Source of the DNA: Desnuesiella massiliensis
GTDB taxonomy: Bacteria; Bacillota; Clostridia; Clostridiales; Clostridiaceae
Reading direction: 5' to 3'
Assembly (NCBI RefSeq): GCF_001403615.1
Contig: NZ_LN879450.1
Location: forward strand, 1-64,000
Length of the DNA stretch: 64,000 nucleotides
This document shows, piece after piece, positions 37,867 through 45,943 of this stretch. Under the pieces are notes generated by a model that saw only the letters and a list, made by a program, of their open reading frames with translations, did not search any database and was not told the origin of the DNA. How positions within the stretch are numbered: the first letter of the stretch is position 1; each line of letters opens with the position of its first letter. The translations under genes and the position numbers were made by a program.

Positions 37867-38277
37867 CTATTTTATTATTGGTAAAATCTTAGATATATCA
37901 GAATGTGGTCTTGGAATTACATGTACCGCTACAAGCTCTCCTAATCTTTGAGCTGCTTCTGCTCCTACTTCTGTAGCCGCTTTTACTGCTCCTACATCTC
38001 CTCTTACTAATACAGCCACTAATCCTGAACCTATCTTTTCAGTACCTACTATTTCAACATTTGCTGCTTTTAACATAGCGTCAGCTGCCTCTATAGCTGC
38101 TGTTAATCCTTTAGTTTCTATCATTCCTAATGCTTCACCGTTCATTTTTCTTTCCTCCTTAATAATCTTTTCTTTTTTCTTTCTTTTATTTTCTGTGCTT
38201 GTTGGCTTAATATCCTGTATATCTTCTGGTAGTTTTACCTCTTGAATCTCAGAAAGCTTTTCATTTTTGTTTTCCAT
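37867..38277 (-). CDS. BMC-H shell protein with 44-residue N-terminal extension and internal start
   Basis: A hexameric BMC-H domain (residues 45-136) is identical in its first 80 residues to the BMC-H product at 38610-38888. It is preceded in frame by 44 charged residues (KRKKKEKIIKEERK at their end). The extended form starts at an ATG overlapping the stop of the upstream gene (TAATG), favouring coupled translation. AAGGAGG also sits eight bases before the internal ATG at 38145, so a normal-length protein is probably made too. The two forms would give a mixed facet with or without a cationic tail. Confidence 0.88.
   Translation of the reverse strand: MENKNEKLSEIQEVKLPEDIQDIKPTSTENKRKKKEKIIKEERKMNGEALGMIETKGLTAAIEAADAMLKAANVEIVGTEKIGSGLVAVLVRGDVGAVKAATEVGAEAAQRLGELVAVHVIPRPHSDISKILPIIK
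37982..38149 (-). repeat. 168-base perfect direct repeat, copy 1
   Basis: Identical by eye, without mismatch, to 38725-38892. It covers the first half of both BMC-H coding cores and the bases just upstream of the ATG, while flanking sequence differs. This indicates recent duplication or gene conversion. Confidence 0.92.
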
Positions 38278-38570
38278 TAAACATCACTCCCCTGTTTCGA
38301 AATTATAAACTTTAATATTTCTTTGTGGGGATTAGTAATTAATATGGCTGCCTTTAAAGAAGATGAAATACGGGAGTTATTTTTAACCGCTTCTATTGCC
38401 TGATTAACATCAGAGACCCTTCCTCCAACAATTAGAGTAACCAATTTACCTCCAAGAACCTTTTCAGAATTAAGATAAGTCACATTGGAGGTTTTTAGCA
38501 TGGTATCAAGAGCCTCTACTGCATGAACAAAGCTTTTAATCTCTACAGTACCTATTGCATCTATGGTCAC
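38277..38570 (-). CDS. Divergent BMC-H shell protein
   Basis: A 97-residue single BMC domain (AIGTVEIKSFVHAVEALDTM at the start; ILITNPHKEILKFI at the end). It differs strongly from the two near-identical BMC-H proteins on either side. The start is GTG, nine bases after AAGGAG. A small hairpin (aggagg / cctcct, 38588-38604) precedes the site. Its stop overlaps the start of the extended BMC-H gene by one base. Confidence 0.86.
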   Translation of the reverse strand: MTIDAIGTVEIKSFVHAVEALDTMLKTSNVTYLNSEKVLGGKLVTLIVGGRVSDVNQAIEAVKNNSRISSSLKAAILITNPHKEILKFIISKQGSDV

Positions 38571-38609
38571 TATTACCTACTCCTTTTAGGAGGTGAACCC
38601 TCCTACTTT

Positions 38610-38888
38610 TTACTTTAAGCTTGGCAGCATTTTTTCTATATCAGCATGTGGTCTTGGGATTACATGTACTGCCACAAGTTCTCCTAATCTTTGAGCTGCT
38701 TCTGCTCCTACCTCTGTAGCAGCCTTTACTGCTCCTACATCTCCTCTTACTAATACAGCCACTAATCCTGAACCTATCTTTTCAGTACCTACTATTTCAA
38801 CATTTGCTGCTTTTAACATAGCGTCAGCTGCCTCTATAGCTGCTGTTAATCCTTTAGTTTCTATCATTCCTAATGCTTCACCGTTCAT
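38610..38888 (-). CDS. Major BMC-H shell protein
   Basis: A 92-residue canonical hexamer-forming shell protein (GEALGMIETKGLTAAIEAAD; pore region EKIGSGLVAVLVRG; HVIPRPHADIEKMLP). The pore loop is of the small polar GSG type. Preceded by AAGGAGGAAT. Likely the most abundant facet tile; its coding DNA shares a 168-base identical stretch with the extended paralogue. Confidence 0.94.
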   Translation of the reverse strand: MNGEALGMIETKGLTAAIEAADAMLKAANVEIVGTEKIGSGLVAVLVRGDVGAVKAATEVGAEAAQRLGELVAVHVIPRPHADIEKMLPSLK

Positions 38889-38892
38889 TTTT
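38725..38892 (-). repeat. 168-base perfect direct repeat, copy 2
   Basis: Partner of 37982-38149. Downstream of the repeat the two genes differ at a scatter of mostly synonymous positions and in the last ten codons. Confidence 0.92.
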
Positions 38893-38907
38893 ATTCCTCC
38901 TTAAATA

Positions 38908-39231
38908 TTACTTTATTTTTACCTTACCAACATTAATTAGCTTTTGAAGGTCTTCATAAGGCCTTGTGATTATATGAGTTAGAATATCTTTTTCTTCGTT
39001 GTAATTTAAAGCTTTTCTCTTTGCCACTTCTAAAGCCACTTGAACATCATCAATGCTTCCTATTAGCTTTATCTGTACCATTAAAGGTATGTTAGCCCTA
39101 TCTCCAAGAGCAGGAGCATTACAATCCATGGCTGCCAGCTTCACATCGGAGGCCTTACAGGCAGAATCTGCCACAGCTAATGCCACAGAATAGCCTTGAA
39201 CCTCTATTATTCCTAATGCATAATTTAGCAT
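38908..39231 (-). CDS. BMC-domain shell protein, insertion-bearing
   Basis: A 107-residue BMC-H-type protein (MLNYALGIIEVQGYSVALAV; HIITRPYEDLQKLI). It has a longer, polar pore-side loop (AMDCNAPALGDRANIPLMVQ) containing a cysteine, which standard BMC-H proteins lack. It may form a distinct pore or cap. Lies 18 bases after the aldehyde dehydrogenase gene. Confidence 0.86.
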   Translation of the reverse strand: MLNYALGIIEVQGYSVALAVADSACKASDVKLAAMDCNAPALGDRANIPLMVQIKLIGSIDDVQVALEVAKRKALNYNEEKDILTHIITRPYEDLQKLINVGKVKIK

Positions 39232-39248
39232 ATTATCTCCTCGCTAAT

Positions 39249-40739
39249 CTAAATTATAGAAAACCCTTCAGCAAGCACGCATCTTCTTTGTCTTGTAAAG
39301 GTTCTTGCAGAAGTTATTCCCTCTCCAGTAGGTCCAGCTATGGTAAAGGTTGTAAAGCCTTCTCCTCCAAATCCTACTCCAGCAAAAGATTTAGCATTCT
39401 TTACAAATATAGTGGTTTCAATTTCTCTGGCAAATCTAGTTAGGTTGTCTACATTTTTTGAGTGCATATGAGCACTATGTCTATTCCCATGCTCAGCCTT
39501 TTTAGCATAAGCTATGGCTTGGTCTATGCCTTTAACTCTAACTATTGGTAATATTGGCATCATTAATTCTGTCATTACGAAAGGATGATCTAAATCAACT
39601 TCGCATATTAAGCATTGAATATCATCTTTTCCTTCAATACCTAAAGCTTTTAAATAAAGAGCTGCATCCTTTCCAACCCATTTTTTATTTATTACATAAT
39701 GTCTTTTTCTATCTAAAGAGCAGCCTACTGCTTTTTCTTCTATATTCTCATGTAGTACTATCTTCACTAGCTCCTCTACTTGATTCTTAGTGAGCATATA
39801 TGCTTTGTTTTGAAGCATGTGATATATTAAATCATCGGCAACGTTTTCAAAGACGAAAACCTCTTTTTCTGCTATACAAGGTAAGTTATTATCAAAGCTG
39901 CAGCCTTCAATGATGTCTTTTCCTGCTTTTTTAACATTTGCTGTATCATCTACTATAACCGGAGGATTTCCTGCCCCTGCTCCTATAGCTTTCTTACCTG
40001 AAGATAATAAGGTTTTAACTAAGCCTGGTCCACCAGTTCCACATAATAGCCTTATTTCTGGATGCTTCATTATAGCTTCTAAGGATTCCATAGTTGGCTC
40101 TGCTACCATGGTTATAAGATTTTCTGGACCGCCTGCCTCAACTATAGCCTTATTCATCATATCTACTGCATAAGCTACGCACTCTTTAGCTCCTGGATGA
40201 GCATTGAACACTACTGAATTTCCTGCACCTATCATTCCTATACTGTTACAAATAGCAGTTTCTGATGGGTTAGTAGATGGAGTTACAGCTCCGATTACAC
40301 CATAAGGTGCCATTTCCACAATAGTCAATCCATTATCTCCCGACCAAGCTTCAGTGGTTAATATGTCTGTGCCTGGAGTTTTTTCTGATACCAGCTTATG
40401 CTTTAAAACCTTATCTTCATATTTTCCCATGCCAGTTTCATCTATAATCATTCTTGCAAGGATTTCTGCATTAGCTACAGTTGCTTTTTTTATACTAATT
40501 ATAAATCTTTCTCTATCTTCTATTTTAAATTCCTTTAATAATTTCTTTTGAGCTTTGCTAGCTGCTTCAATAGCATCTTCAGCTTTTTCAAAAACTCCTA
40601 AATACTTCTTTCTAAGAGGTGTTGCTTCAGCTTTAACTTCTGGAGTAGCATCCTTTTTCACGTCTTCACTTGGCTTAGAAGTAATATTTACTAAAACCTG
40701 CTGAATTATTTTCTCTATATCATTTTCAGTTATATTCAT
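39249..40739 (-). CDS. CoA-acylating aldehyde dehydrogenase (EutE/PduP type) with encapsulation peptide
   Basis: A 496-residue enzyme that oxidises an aldehyde with NAD+ and CoA to an acyl-CoA. The catalytic cysteine is Cys288 in CSFDNNLPCIAEKE; GAGNPPVIVDDTA and the TFTIAGPTGEGITSART C-terminal segment match EutE/PduP. Residues 1-20 (MNITENDIEKIIQQVLVNIT) form a predicted encapsulation helix, followed by a polar linker to about 43. AGGAGG fixes the ATG at 40739; the upstream 12 codons are rejected. Core enzyme of the compartment. Confidence 0.94.
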   Translation of the reverse strand: MNITENDIEKIIQQVLVNITSKPSEDVKKDATPEVKAEATPLRKKYLGVFEKAEDAIEAASKAQKKLLKEFKIEDRERFIISIKKATVANAEILARMIIDETGMGKYEDKVLKHKLVSEKTPGTDILTTEAWSGDNGLTIVEMAPYGVIGAVTPSTNPSETAICNSIGMIGAGNSVVFNAHPGAKECVAYAVDMMNKAIVEAGGPENLITMVAEPTMESLEAIMKHPEIRLLCGTGGPGLVKTLLSSGKKAIGAGAGNPPVIVDDTANVKKAGKDIIEGCSFDNNLPCIAEKEVFVFENVADDLIYHMLQNKAYMLTKNQVEELVKIVLHENIEEKAVGCSLDRKRHYVINKKWVGKDAALYLKALGIEGKDDIQCLICEVDLDHPFVMTELMMPILPIVRVKGIDQAIAYAKKAEHGNRHSAHMHSKNVDNLTRFAREIETTIFVKNAKSFAGVGFGGEGFTTFTIAGPTGEGITSARTFTRQRRCVLAEGFSII

Positions 40740-40749
40740 TTTATACCTC

Positions 40750-41529
40750 CTACTTATTAAGCTTTTGGAGTACACTTTCAGTTACCTTTTCCACTATTAC
40801 TTTAATTAGCTGTTCTTTTTCTATATCTTCTGCTAATGAGCTTTTATTCTCAGTACTGCAAGGTGGAACTCCTCCAGTATTTAATCCTATACGTTTTCTT
40901 AAATCTAATAGAGCAGAAACCTTATCACAATCTAATTCGTTTGCCCTACCAATCATTCTTGTATGTAATAACACTGTACCGAAGTACTCTAAAGTTTCCA
41001 TTCTATAATAGGCCTGATATAAGTCGTCACCCCAGGTAAGCGCTCCATGATTAGCAAGCAGCACCGCATTGTAATCCTTTAGATATTTAACTATAGAATC
41101 TGGCACCTCATTGGTACCTGGTGTAGCATATTCAGCTATAGGTACTGTTCCTAAATTTACAATAGCCTCTGGTAATAAGGCTTTCTCTAGCGGTATTCCT
41201 GCTATAGCATAAGCTGTGCCTATAGGAGGATGAGCGTGAGTTACTGCCTTTACATCTGGTCTTTCCTTATAAACTCTTAAGTGCATTTTTATTTCAGAAG
41301 AAGGCTTGTTCTTACCCTCTATTACCTTACCATCTAAGTTTACTTTTACTAGCATGTCAGGAGTCATAAAGCCTTTGCTTACACCTGTAGGAGTTGTCCA
41401 AACCGCGTTAGGTCCTACCTTAACAGATATATTTCCGTCGTTTGCTGCCACAAACCCCTTAGCATACATTCTTCTTCCAATTTCACATATATCTTTTTTT
41501 ACTTGGTATTCAGACATGTACTGTGACAT
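40750..41529 (-). CDS. Class II aldolase (fuculose-1-phosphate aldolase-like) with C-terminal encapsulation peptide
   Basis: A 259-residue zinc aldolase. The expected residues are present: catalytic Glu79 (KPSSEIKMH) and zinc ligands His98, His100 (THAHPP) and His161 (LANHGALTWG). Family enzymes split deoxy-ketose-1-phosphates to DHAP plus an aldehyde. Residues 233-259 form an amphipathic helix after a polar linker, a typical encapsulation tail. First gene of the BMC operon. With mtnK and mtnA nearby, the likely substrate is 5-deoxyribulose- or methylthioribulose-1-phosphate; fuculose- or rhamnulose-1-phosphate remain alternatives. Confidence 0.92.
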   Translation of the reverse strand: MSQYMSEYQVKKDICEIGRRMYAKGFVAANDGNISVKVGPNAVWTTPTGVSKGFMTPDMLVKVNLDGKVIEGKNKPSSEIKMHLRVYKERPDVKAVTHAHPPIGTAYAIAGIPLEKALLPEAIVNLGTVPIAEYATPGTNEVPDSIVKYLKDYNAVLLANHGALTWGDDLYQAYYRMETLEYFGTVLLHTRMIGRANELDCDKVSALLDLRKRIGLNTGGVPPCSTENKSSLAEDIEKEQLIKVIVEKVTESVLQKLNK

Positions 41530-41551
41530 TTTGTACCTCCTCTCATTTATC

Positions 41552-41595
41552 TTTTTGGTTTTATATTTGATTTGTTTTTGTTTCTGTTGTTTTAT
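41552..41595. promoter_or_regulatory. T-rich operator, downstream of BMC promoter
   Basis: Contains TTTTGGTTTT (41553-41562) and a tttgtttttgtttctgttg run, in the 5' leader before the aldolase ribosome binding site. With the upstream cluster it brackets the promoter, suited to looping repression. Confidence 0.5.
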
Positions 41596-41601
41596 ACATA
41601 T

Positions 41602-41630
41602 ATTTTAGCACCTTTATTACTTTTAGTCAA
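41602..41630 (-). promoter_or_regulatory. Main promoter of the BMC operon
   Basis: On the minus strand TTGACT (41625-41630), 17 bases, TAAAAT (41602-41607), 73 bases upstream of the aldolase start. T-rich repeated elements flank it on both sides. Confidence 0.8.
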
Positions 41631-41650
41631 ACATTATATATGAATTTCAC

Positions 41651-41689
41651 AGTTTTATTTTGGTTTTATTTTGGTTTTGTTTGTTTTTA
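41651..41689. promoter_or_regulatory. Tandem T-rich operator, upstream of BMC promoter
   Basis: TATTTTGGTTTT occurs twice, at 41656-41667 and 41667-41678, exactly 11 bp (one helical turn) apart, followed by TTTTGTTTGTTTTTA (41675-41689). The 12-mer recurs upstream of deoR and the 15-mer upstream of the ABC-mtnKA operon. Candidate DeoR-family binding region. Confidence 0.65.
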
Positions 41690-41697
41690 GCTATGAA

Positions 41698-41737
41698 AAA
41701 GCACCTCTTTTAGTTATAATCCCAAAAGAAGTGCTTT
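41698..41737 (-). terminator. Terminator of the kinase-GNAT-MFS unit
   Basis: Arms aaagcacctctttt and aaaagaagtgcttt; on the minus strand followed by TTTTTC. It separates the upstream minus-strand genes from the BMC promoter region. Confidence 0.85.
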
Positions 41738-41740
41738 GTT

Positions 41741-42403
41741 TTATTTTTCTTCAATCTCTGCTAATTTTGAATTTACAAGATTCATTACATATTCTCTATC
41801 TTTTTCATTGTTCTCAAAATCCAAACCATCAACATTGATTTTTAGTATAGGCGATATATGATAATTATCAAAATACTCTCTATACTCATTATTTAGCTTT
41901 TCCCAGTAGGCTCTCTCTACCACTTGCTCATAATCTCTTCCTCTTTTTTTGATTCTTCGAATAGCCTCATCTACAGATACTTCTAAATATATCATTAGCT
42001 TTGGAGCTCTTACATGCTCTAGCATATTCTCAAGCAGTTCTTTGTATAATTCAAATTCTTCTACGGACATTTCTCCCTTATCACAAAGCATCTTAGCAAA
42101 AATAACATCTCCATAGATACTTCTGTCCATTACTGCATTAGGCACTTGTGAAGCCTCTTTTATATGTTTAAACCTCTTATTCAGGAAAAATACTTGTAAA
42201 GGAAAAGAGTATCTTTGTCTGTCATAATAAAACTTAGGCAGGATTGGATTGTCCACTACTGGTTCTTCAAAAGACACATAACCTTCCTTTGCTATAATTT
42301 TCATTAAAGAACTCTTCCCTACTCCAACAACACCGTCAACTACTATCATATTCCAGTCTCCTTCTTTATTAATTCTCTTAAGTATTTCATAATATAAGGA
42401 CAT
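41741..42403 (-). CDS. Deoxynucleoside kinase family protein
   Basis: A 220-residue dNK/dGK-dCK-type kinase. P-loop VVDGVVGVGKSSLM, the DRSIYGDVIFAK (D/E-R-S) motif and the lid arginines in RIKKRGRDYEQ are visible. It phosphorylates deoxynucleosides for nucleotide salvage. Two starts are possible: 42403, with GGGGGAT upstream, or the ATG at 42349, with GGAG eight bases before it; the latter gives the more usual N terminus. It overlaps closely with the GNAT gene (4-base gap). Confidence 0.85.
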   Translation of the reverse strand: MSLYYEILKRINKEGDWNMIVVDGVVGVGKSSLMKIIAKEGYVSFEEPVVDNPILPKFYYDRQRYSFPLQVFFLNKRFKHIKEASQVPNAVMDRSIYGDVIFAKMLCDKGEMSVEEFELYKELLENMLEHVRAPKLMIYLEVSVDEAIRRIKKRGRDYEQVVERAYWEKLNNEYREYFDNYHISPILKINVDGLDFENNEKDREYVMNLVNSKLAEIEEK

Positions 42404-42407
42404 GCTT

Positions 42408-43346
42408 TTATCCCCCTGTATGTATCCTATAAAATGTTATATGGTCCCTCCAAGCTCCATTTATAAACAAATATTCTTTATTAACTCCTAGCTCCTTAAA
42501 TCCACAAGCTTTAAGGACTCCTTGGGATTTCATATTATCTACCAAAGTAGAGGCTTCTATCCTATGTAGTTCCATTTCCTCAAAAGCATAATCTAAAAGT
42601 AACTTTAAGCCCTCTTTCATATAGCCTTTTCCTTGATAACTTTCATCTATGGAGTAACCTACAAAAGCACTCCTAAAAACACCATAGACTATATTTGATA
42701 ATTGTACCTTACCAATGAAAGTATTTTCTTTATATATACCTAAATTAAGGCTAGTACCATTTAAAAACTGCTTATAGTTTTCCATTAATATATTCCTTTG
42801 GACCTCTAAGCTATAAAAACTCTCCTCCCTAGAGGGTTCAAAGTTTTTAAGATGCTCCTTGTTTCTTATGTAATAATTTAATACCTCTTCACTATTTTCA
42901 GGAGTAAGCACCTTTAAGTTTACCCTTGCTCCCTTTATGCTAAATACATTTATAGTGCCAAAATTCTTAAAAACCAAGGCTGTTATGCCAAATATAAATT
43001 CACTTTTATAAATACCATTTGAAAAAATATTGTCTTCTAATATACCTTCTAGCTGAAAACCTAAGTCCAAGAAAGCTTTTGTGTTTATAGTTTCTATAGC
43101 AAGCATATTTATTTTATATACTTCCTTGTTCTTAAAAACCGTTCTCAATATTATAGCTAAGGCTTCCTTTAATAGTGCGCTATTTTCTTCTCGATAGAAC
43201 TTCATCCTTATAGTACAGTTCCTGTTAACCTTATCCATTTCCAATATTACAAATCTGCCTATGGTTATACCAGCTAAATCTTTAATCATGTATTCATTAG
43301 CAGTTCCCTTTGATAATTCAATACTTATATTTTTTTCTTTCACCAT
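42408..43346 (-). CDS. Tandem GNAT acetyltransferase
   Basis: A 312-residue protein with two GNAT folds. The N-terminal one (about 1-125) is degenerate (INTKAFLDLGFQLEGILEDN). The C-terminal one (about 140-312) is RimJ/RimL-like, with the acetyl-CoA site DESYQGKGYMKEGLKLLLDY and VLKACGFKELG. Probably N-acetylates a protein terminus or amine. GAGGCGAT lies before the ATG at 43346. Part of the MFS-GNAT-kinase unit. Confidence 0.82.
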   Translation of the reverse strand: MVKEKNISIELSKGTANEYMIKDLAGITIGRFVILEMDKVNRNCTIRMKFYREENSALLKEALAIILRTVFKNKEVYKINMLAIETINTKAFLDLGFQLEGILEDNIFSNGIYKSEFIFGITALVFKNFGTINVFSIKGARVNLKVLTPENSEEVLNYYIRNKEHLKNFEPSREESFYSLEVQRNILMENYKQFLNGTSLNLGIYKENTFIGKVQLSNIVYGVFRSAFVGYSIDESYQGKGYMKEGLKLLLDYAFEEMELHRIEASTLVDNMKSQGVLKACGFKELGVNKEYLFINGAWRDHITFYRIHTGG

Positions 43347-43356
43347 CACATCGCCT

Positions 43357-44541
43357 CTATCTAAGGTTATTTTTATTTATCACAAGAACATCTTTTGTGC
43401 TTCTATGAAGTAATAATAAAAAGGTTATAGAAGTCATTAAGCTTATAGGAATCATGTATATAGATATGCCTATACCTAAATTATCATTAGCTATGCCCAT
43501 AAAAAGATTCATTATCATATTAATACCGGAGGATAGGGTTACTACAACTCCAGTTATATAGGCACTATTGCTCTTAAAAACCTTGCTTATGGTGCTTACC
43601 AAGGTTGGGTAAGTTATGGAAAAGAATAAACCGGATATGGATATTATCATCATACCTTTATCCTTTAATAAAAGTCCTGAAATATATAATACAAGGGCTA
43701 TTATAAGGAATTTAATAATAGTGTTTATATAACCAAATCTCTCTACTATAAAGCCCCCTAAAAGCCTTCCCACTGTAAAAATTCCAAAGAATAAAGCTAA
43801 ATAAAAGGAGCTTGTGCTTTTATCAAAGCCATAGGATTTCTCTACATAATTTATAAGCCAATTCCCTGTGCCCATCTCTGCAAAAACATAGAATCCTAGG
43901 GAGATTATATAAAAAATCACTAGCTTATTTGATAAAACTTCTTTCACTGAAATCTTACTATTTTCTTCATGTTTATGAGATTCTGGTATCTTTATAAAGA
44001 AGAATACAATAAGCAAAAGAATAAAGCCTATAGCTACTGCTAAATATATAGTTCTCCAGTGAACCCCATTATAAACTAGAACCCCTGCACCTCTTTGCCC
44101 TATAGTAGACCCTAATCCATAGCAAAAATGCACTAGATTCATTATTAAGGTTTGCATACCTACAAAAAGTATAGGTACTACAGTATTGGCTGCTATACCA
44201 GCTAAGGATAGTCCACAATTAGTGAGTACCATACCAACTATAAAAACTCCAAAGCTATAGCTTACTGAAAGCACGCCCAAGGATACAGCAAGAATGGCAA
44301 TACCTATTATAAAAACCTTCTTCTGACCTATTCTTTGACACAAGCTTCCCCCTATATAGGAAAAAATCATATATCCTATAGACCCTGCAGTAAGCATAGT
44401 TCCTATTTCTGTATCTTTTATAGCAAAAGTATCTTTAAATAAAGGAATAAATACCCCCCTAGTATTTTCCGCCATAGCCATGAACATCATAAGTAAAAAA
44501 ATCAAAACCGTAGCTAACACATGATTTTTCTTACTACTCAC
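43357..44541 (-). CDS. MFS transporter
   Basis: A 394-residue 12-helix transporter (TIGQRGAGVLVYNGVHWR and GRLLGGFIVERFGYINTI loops). It resembles FucP/FHS-type sugar:proton symporters in overall layout, but no discriminating motif could be assigned. First gene of a three-gene minus-strand unit with a GNAT protein (8-base gap) and a deoxynucleoside kinase. A nucleoside or sugar substrate would fit the context but is not proven. Confidence 0.82.
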   Translation of the reverse strand: MSSKKNHVLATVLIFLLMMFMAMAENTRGVFIPLFKDTFAIKDTEIGTMLTAGSIGYMIFSYIGGSLCQRIGQKKVFIIGIAILAVSLGVLSVSYSFGVFIVGMVLTNCGLSLAGIAANTVVPILFVGMQTLIMNLVHFCYGLGSTIGQRGAGVLVYNGVHWRTIYLAVAIGFILLLIVFFFIKIPESHKHEENSKISVKEVLSNKLVIFYIISLGFYVFAEMGTGNWLINYVEKSYGFDKSTSSFYLALFFGIFTVGRLLGGFIVERFGYINTIIKFLIIALVLYISGLLLKDKGMMIISISGLFFSITYPTLVSTISKVFKSNSAYITGVVVTLSSGINMIMNLFMGIANDNLGIGISIYMIPISLMTSITFLLLLHRSTKDVLVINKNNLR

Positions 44542-44727
44542 CTAATCACCCCTTTTTAACTAAAATTTATAACTCTAAAAATCCCTCATACATTATATCA
44601 TAAAAGAACTATGCAAAATATCTCTAAATATGTTTTTATTGATATTTCCTAGGTAATATGTTTATATTATTATTAAGAAAAATTTCTTTTTCGACCTTAT
44701 TTTTTTTAGAAAGGAACTAGTCTAATT

Positions 44728-45924
44728 ATGAATAAACAAAACATAACCAAATTAAAACTTTTTTTAATGGGCTTAGAAAGTAGATTCAGTGAAAATTGTA
44801 ATATTTTCAAGGGAATATATGTTAATTATATAGCTGGTTTAAAAGAATTTAAAGGCTCAGGAGTGTACGAAGAAGGTAAAATTAAATACAATTTTAATGG
44901 TAAAACAGAGCTTATGGAAATAAACAAATTATTTTCTACTATCTCAGAAGAAGCTGAAATATACGATAGTTTAACGGTGCTTTATAGGGAAAGAGGCAAT
45001 GATATTGTAATTACTGCCGACAATAAAAACGTTAAAATGACTACTACTGAGGTAAAGGAAGAAGAAGTAACTCAGCCAATAAATAAAAGCTTCAATAGTT
45101 ATGCAAATCATATAGGAGAAACCTCCACCTTATTAAATAGAGATTATTATATAAAGGTAGGAAAAGCTGATAGCCTATTAAAAGAGATAGGAATAATGAC
45201 CAAAGAAGGTAAAATAAAAAACGATAGGATAAGAAAGTACAATCAGATAGATCACTACGTAGAATTATTAGAAGGGGTTTTAGATCAGCTGCCAAAGAAT
45301 CAAACCATAAACATATTAGATTGCGGCTGTGGCAAATCCTATCTTACCTTCGTTTTAAATTATTATCTTACTGAGATTAAGAAAAGAAAATGCTTCTTTA
45401 TAGGGTTAGATAGATCCGAGCAAGTAATAGAGGCTTCTAGAAAGATGGCTTCAAACCTAGGCTATAGAAACATGGAGTTTAAAGCCTTAGATATTAAGGA
45501 ATATACTCCTGATAAAAAGATCCATGTGGTTATATCCTTGCACGCCTGTGATACCGCTACAGATATGGCTCTAGCTCTTGGAATAAGAGTGGATTCTGAT
45601 GTAATAATAGCAGTGCCTTGCTGCCATAGGGAATTATTAAATCAATATAGCTATGAACCCTTTAAAGGTATACTAAAGCACGGAATATTTAAAGCCAGAA
45701 TGGCTGATGTATTAACAGACGGAATGCGCTCCATGATGCTGGAGGCTAAAGGCTATGAGGTTTCAACAGTGGAATATATATCACCTCTAGAAACTCCTAA
45801 AAACCTGATGATAAGAGCCATAAAAACCTCTGAAGAAAGACCTGAATTAATGGAGGACTACATTGATTTAATGGCAAAATTAAATGTATATCCTGCTCTA
45901 TATAGCTTCTTAAATCAGTGGTAA
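44728..45924 (+). CDS. Methyltransf_32-type SAM-dependent methyltransferase
   Basis: A 398-residue protein. The C-terminal methyltransferase domain has motif I INILDCGCGKSYLTFVLNYY, motif II FIGLDRSEQV, and the family-typical VVISLHACDTATDMALALG and VPCCHRELLNQ. The family includes RNA-associated methyltransferase-like proteins; a target is not assigned. The N-terminal about 190 residues are of unknown fold with no THUMP domain seen. Divergent from the MFS gene and followed 19 bases later by a DUF4230 gene. Confidence 0.83.
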   Translation: MNKQNITKLKLFLMGLESRFSENCNIFKGIYVNYIAGLKEFKGSGVYEEGKIKYNFNGKTELMEINKLFSTISEEAEIYDSLTVLYRERGNDIVITADNKNVKMTTTEVKEEEVTQPINKSFNSYANHIGETSTLLNRDYYIKVGKADSLLKEIGIMTKEGKIKNDRIRKYNQIDHYVELLEGVLDQLPKNQTINILDCGCGKSYLTFVLNYYLTEIKKRKCFFIGLDRSEQVIEASRKMASNLGYRNMEFKALDIKEYTPDKKIHVVISLHACDTATDMALALGIRVDSDVIIAVPCCHRELLNQYSYEPFKGILKHGIFKARMADVLTDGMRSMMLEAKGYEVSTVEYISPLETPKNLMIRAIKTSEERPELMEDYIDLMAKLNVYPALYSFLNQW

Positions 45925-45943
45925 AAATACTTAGGGGGATGTT

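Noticed and set aside
40750..41529. Naming the aldolase as fucose/rhamnose-specific
   Set aside because: Sequence is compatible with FucA-like enzymes, but no fucose or rhamnose isomerase or kinase is in the window, while mtnK, mtnA and shared operator sequence are. Substrate left open.
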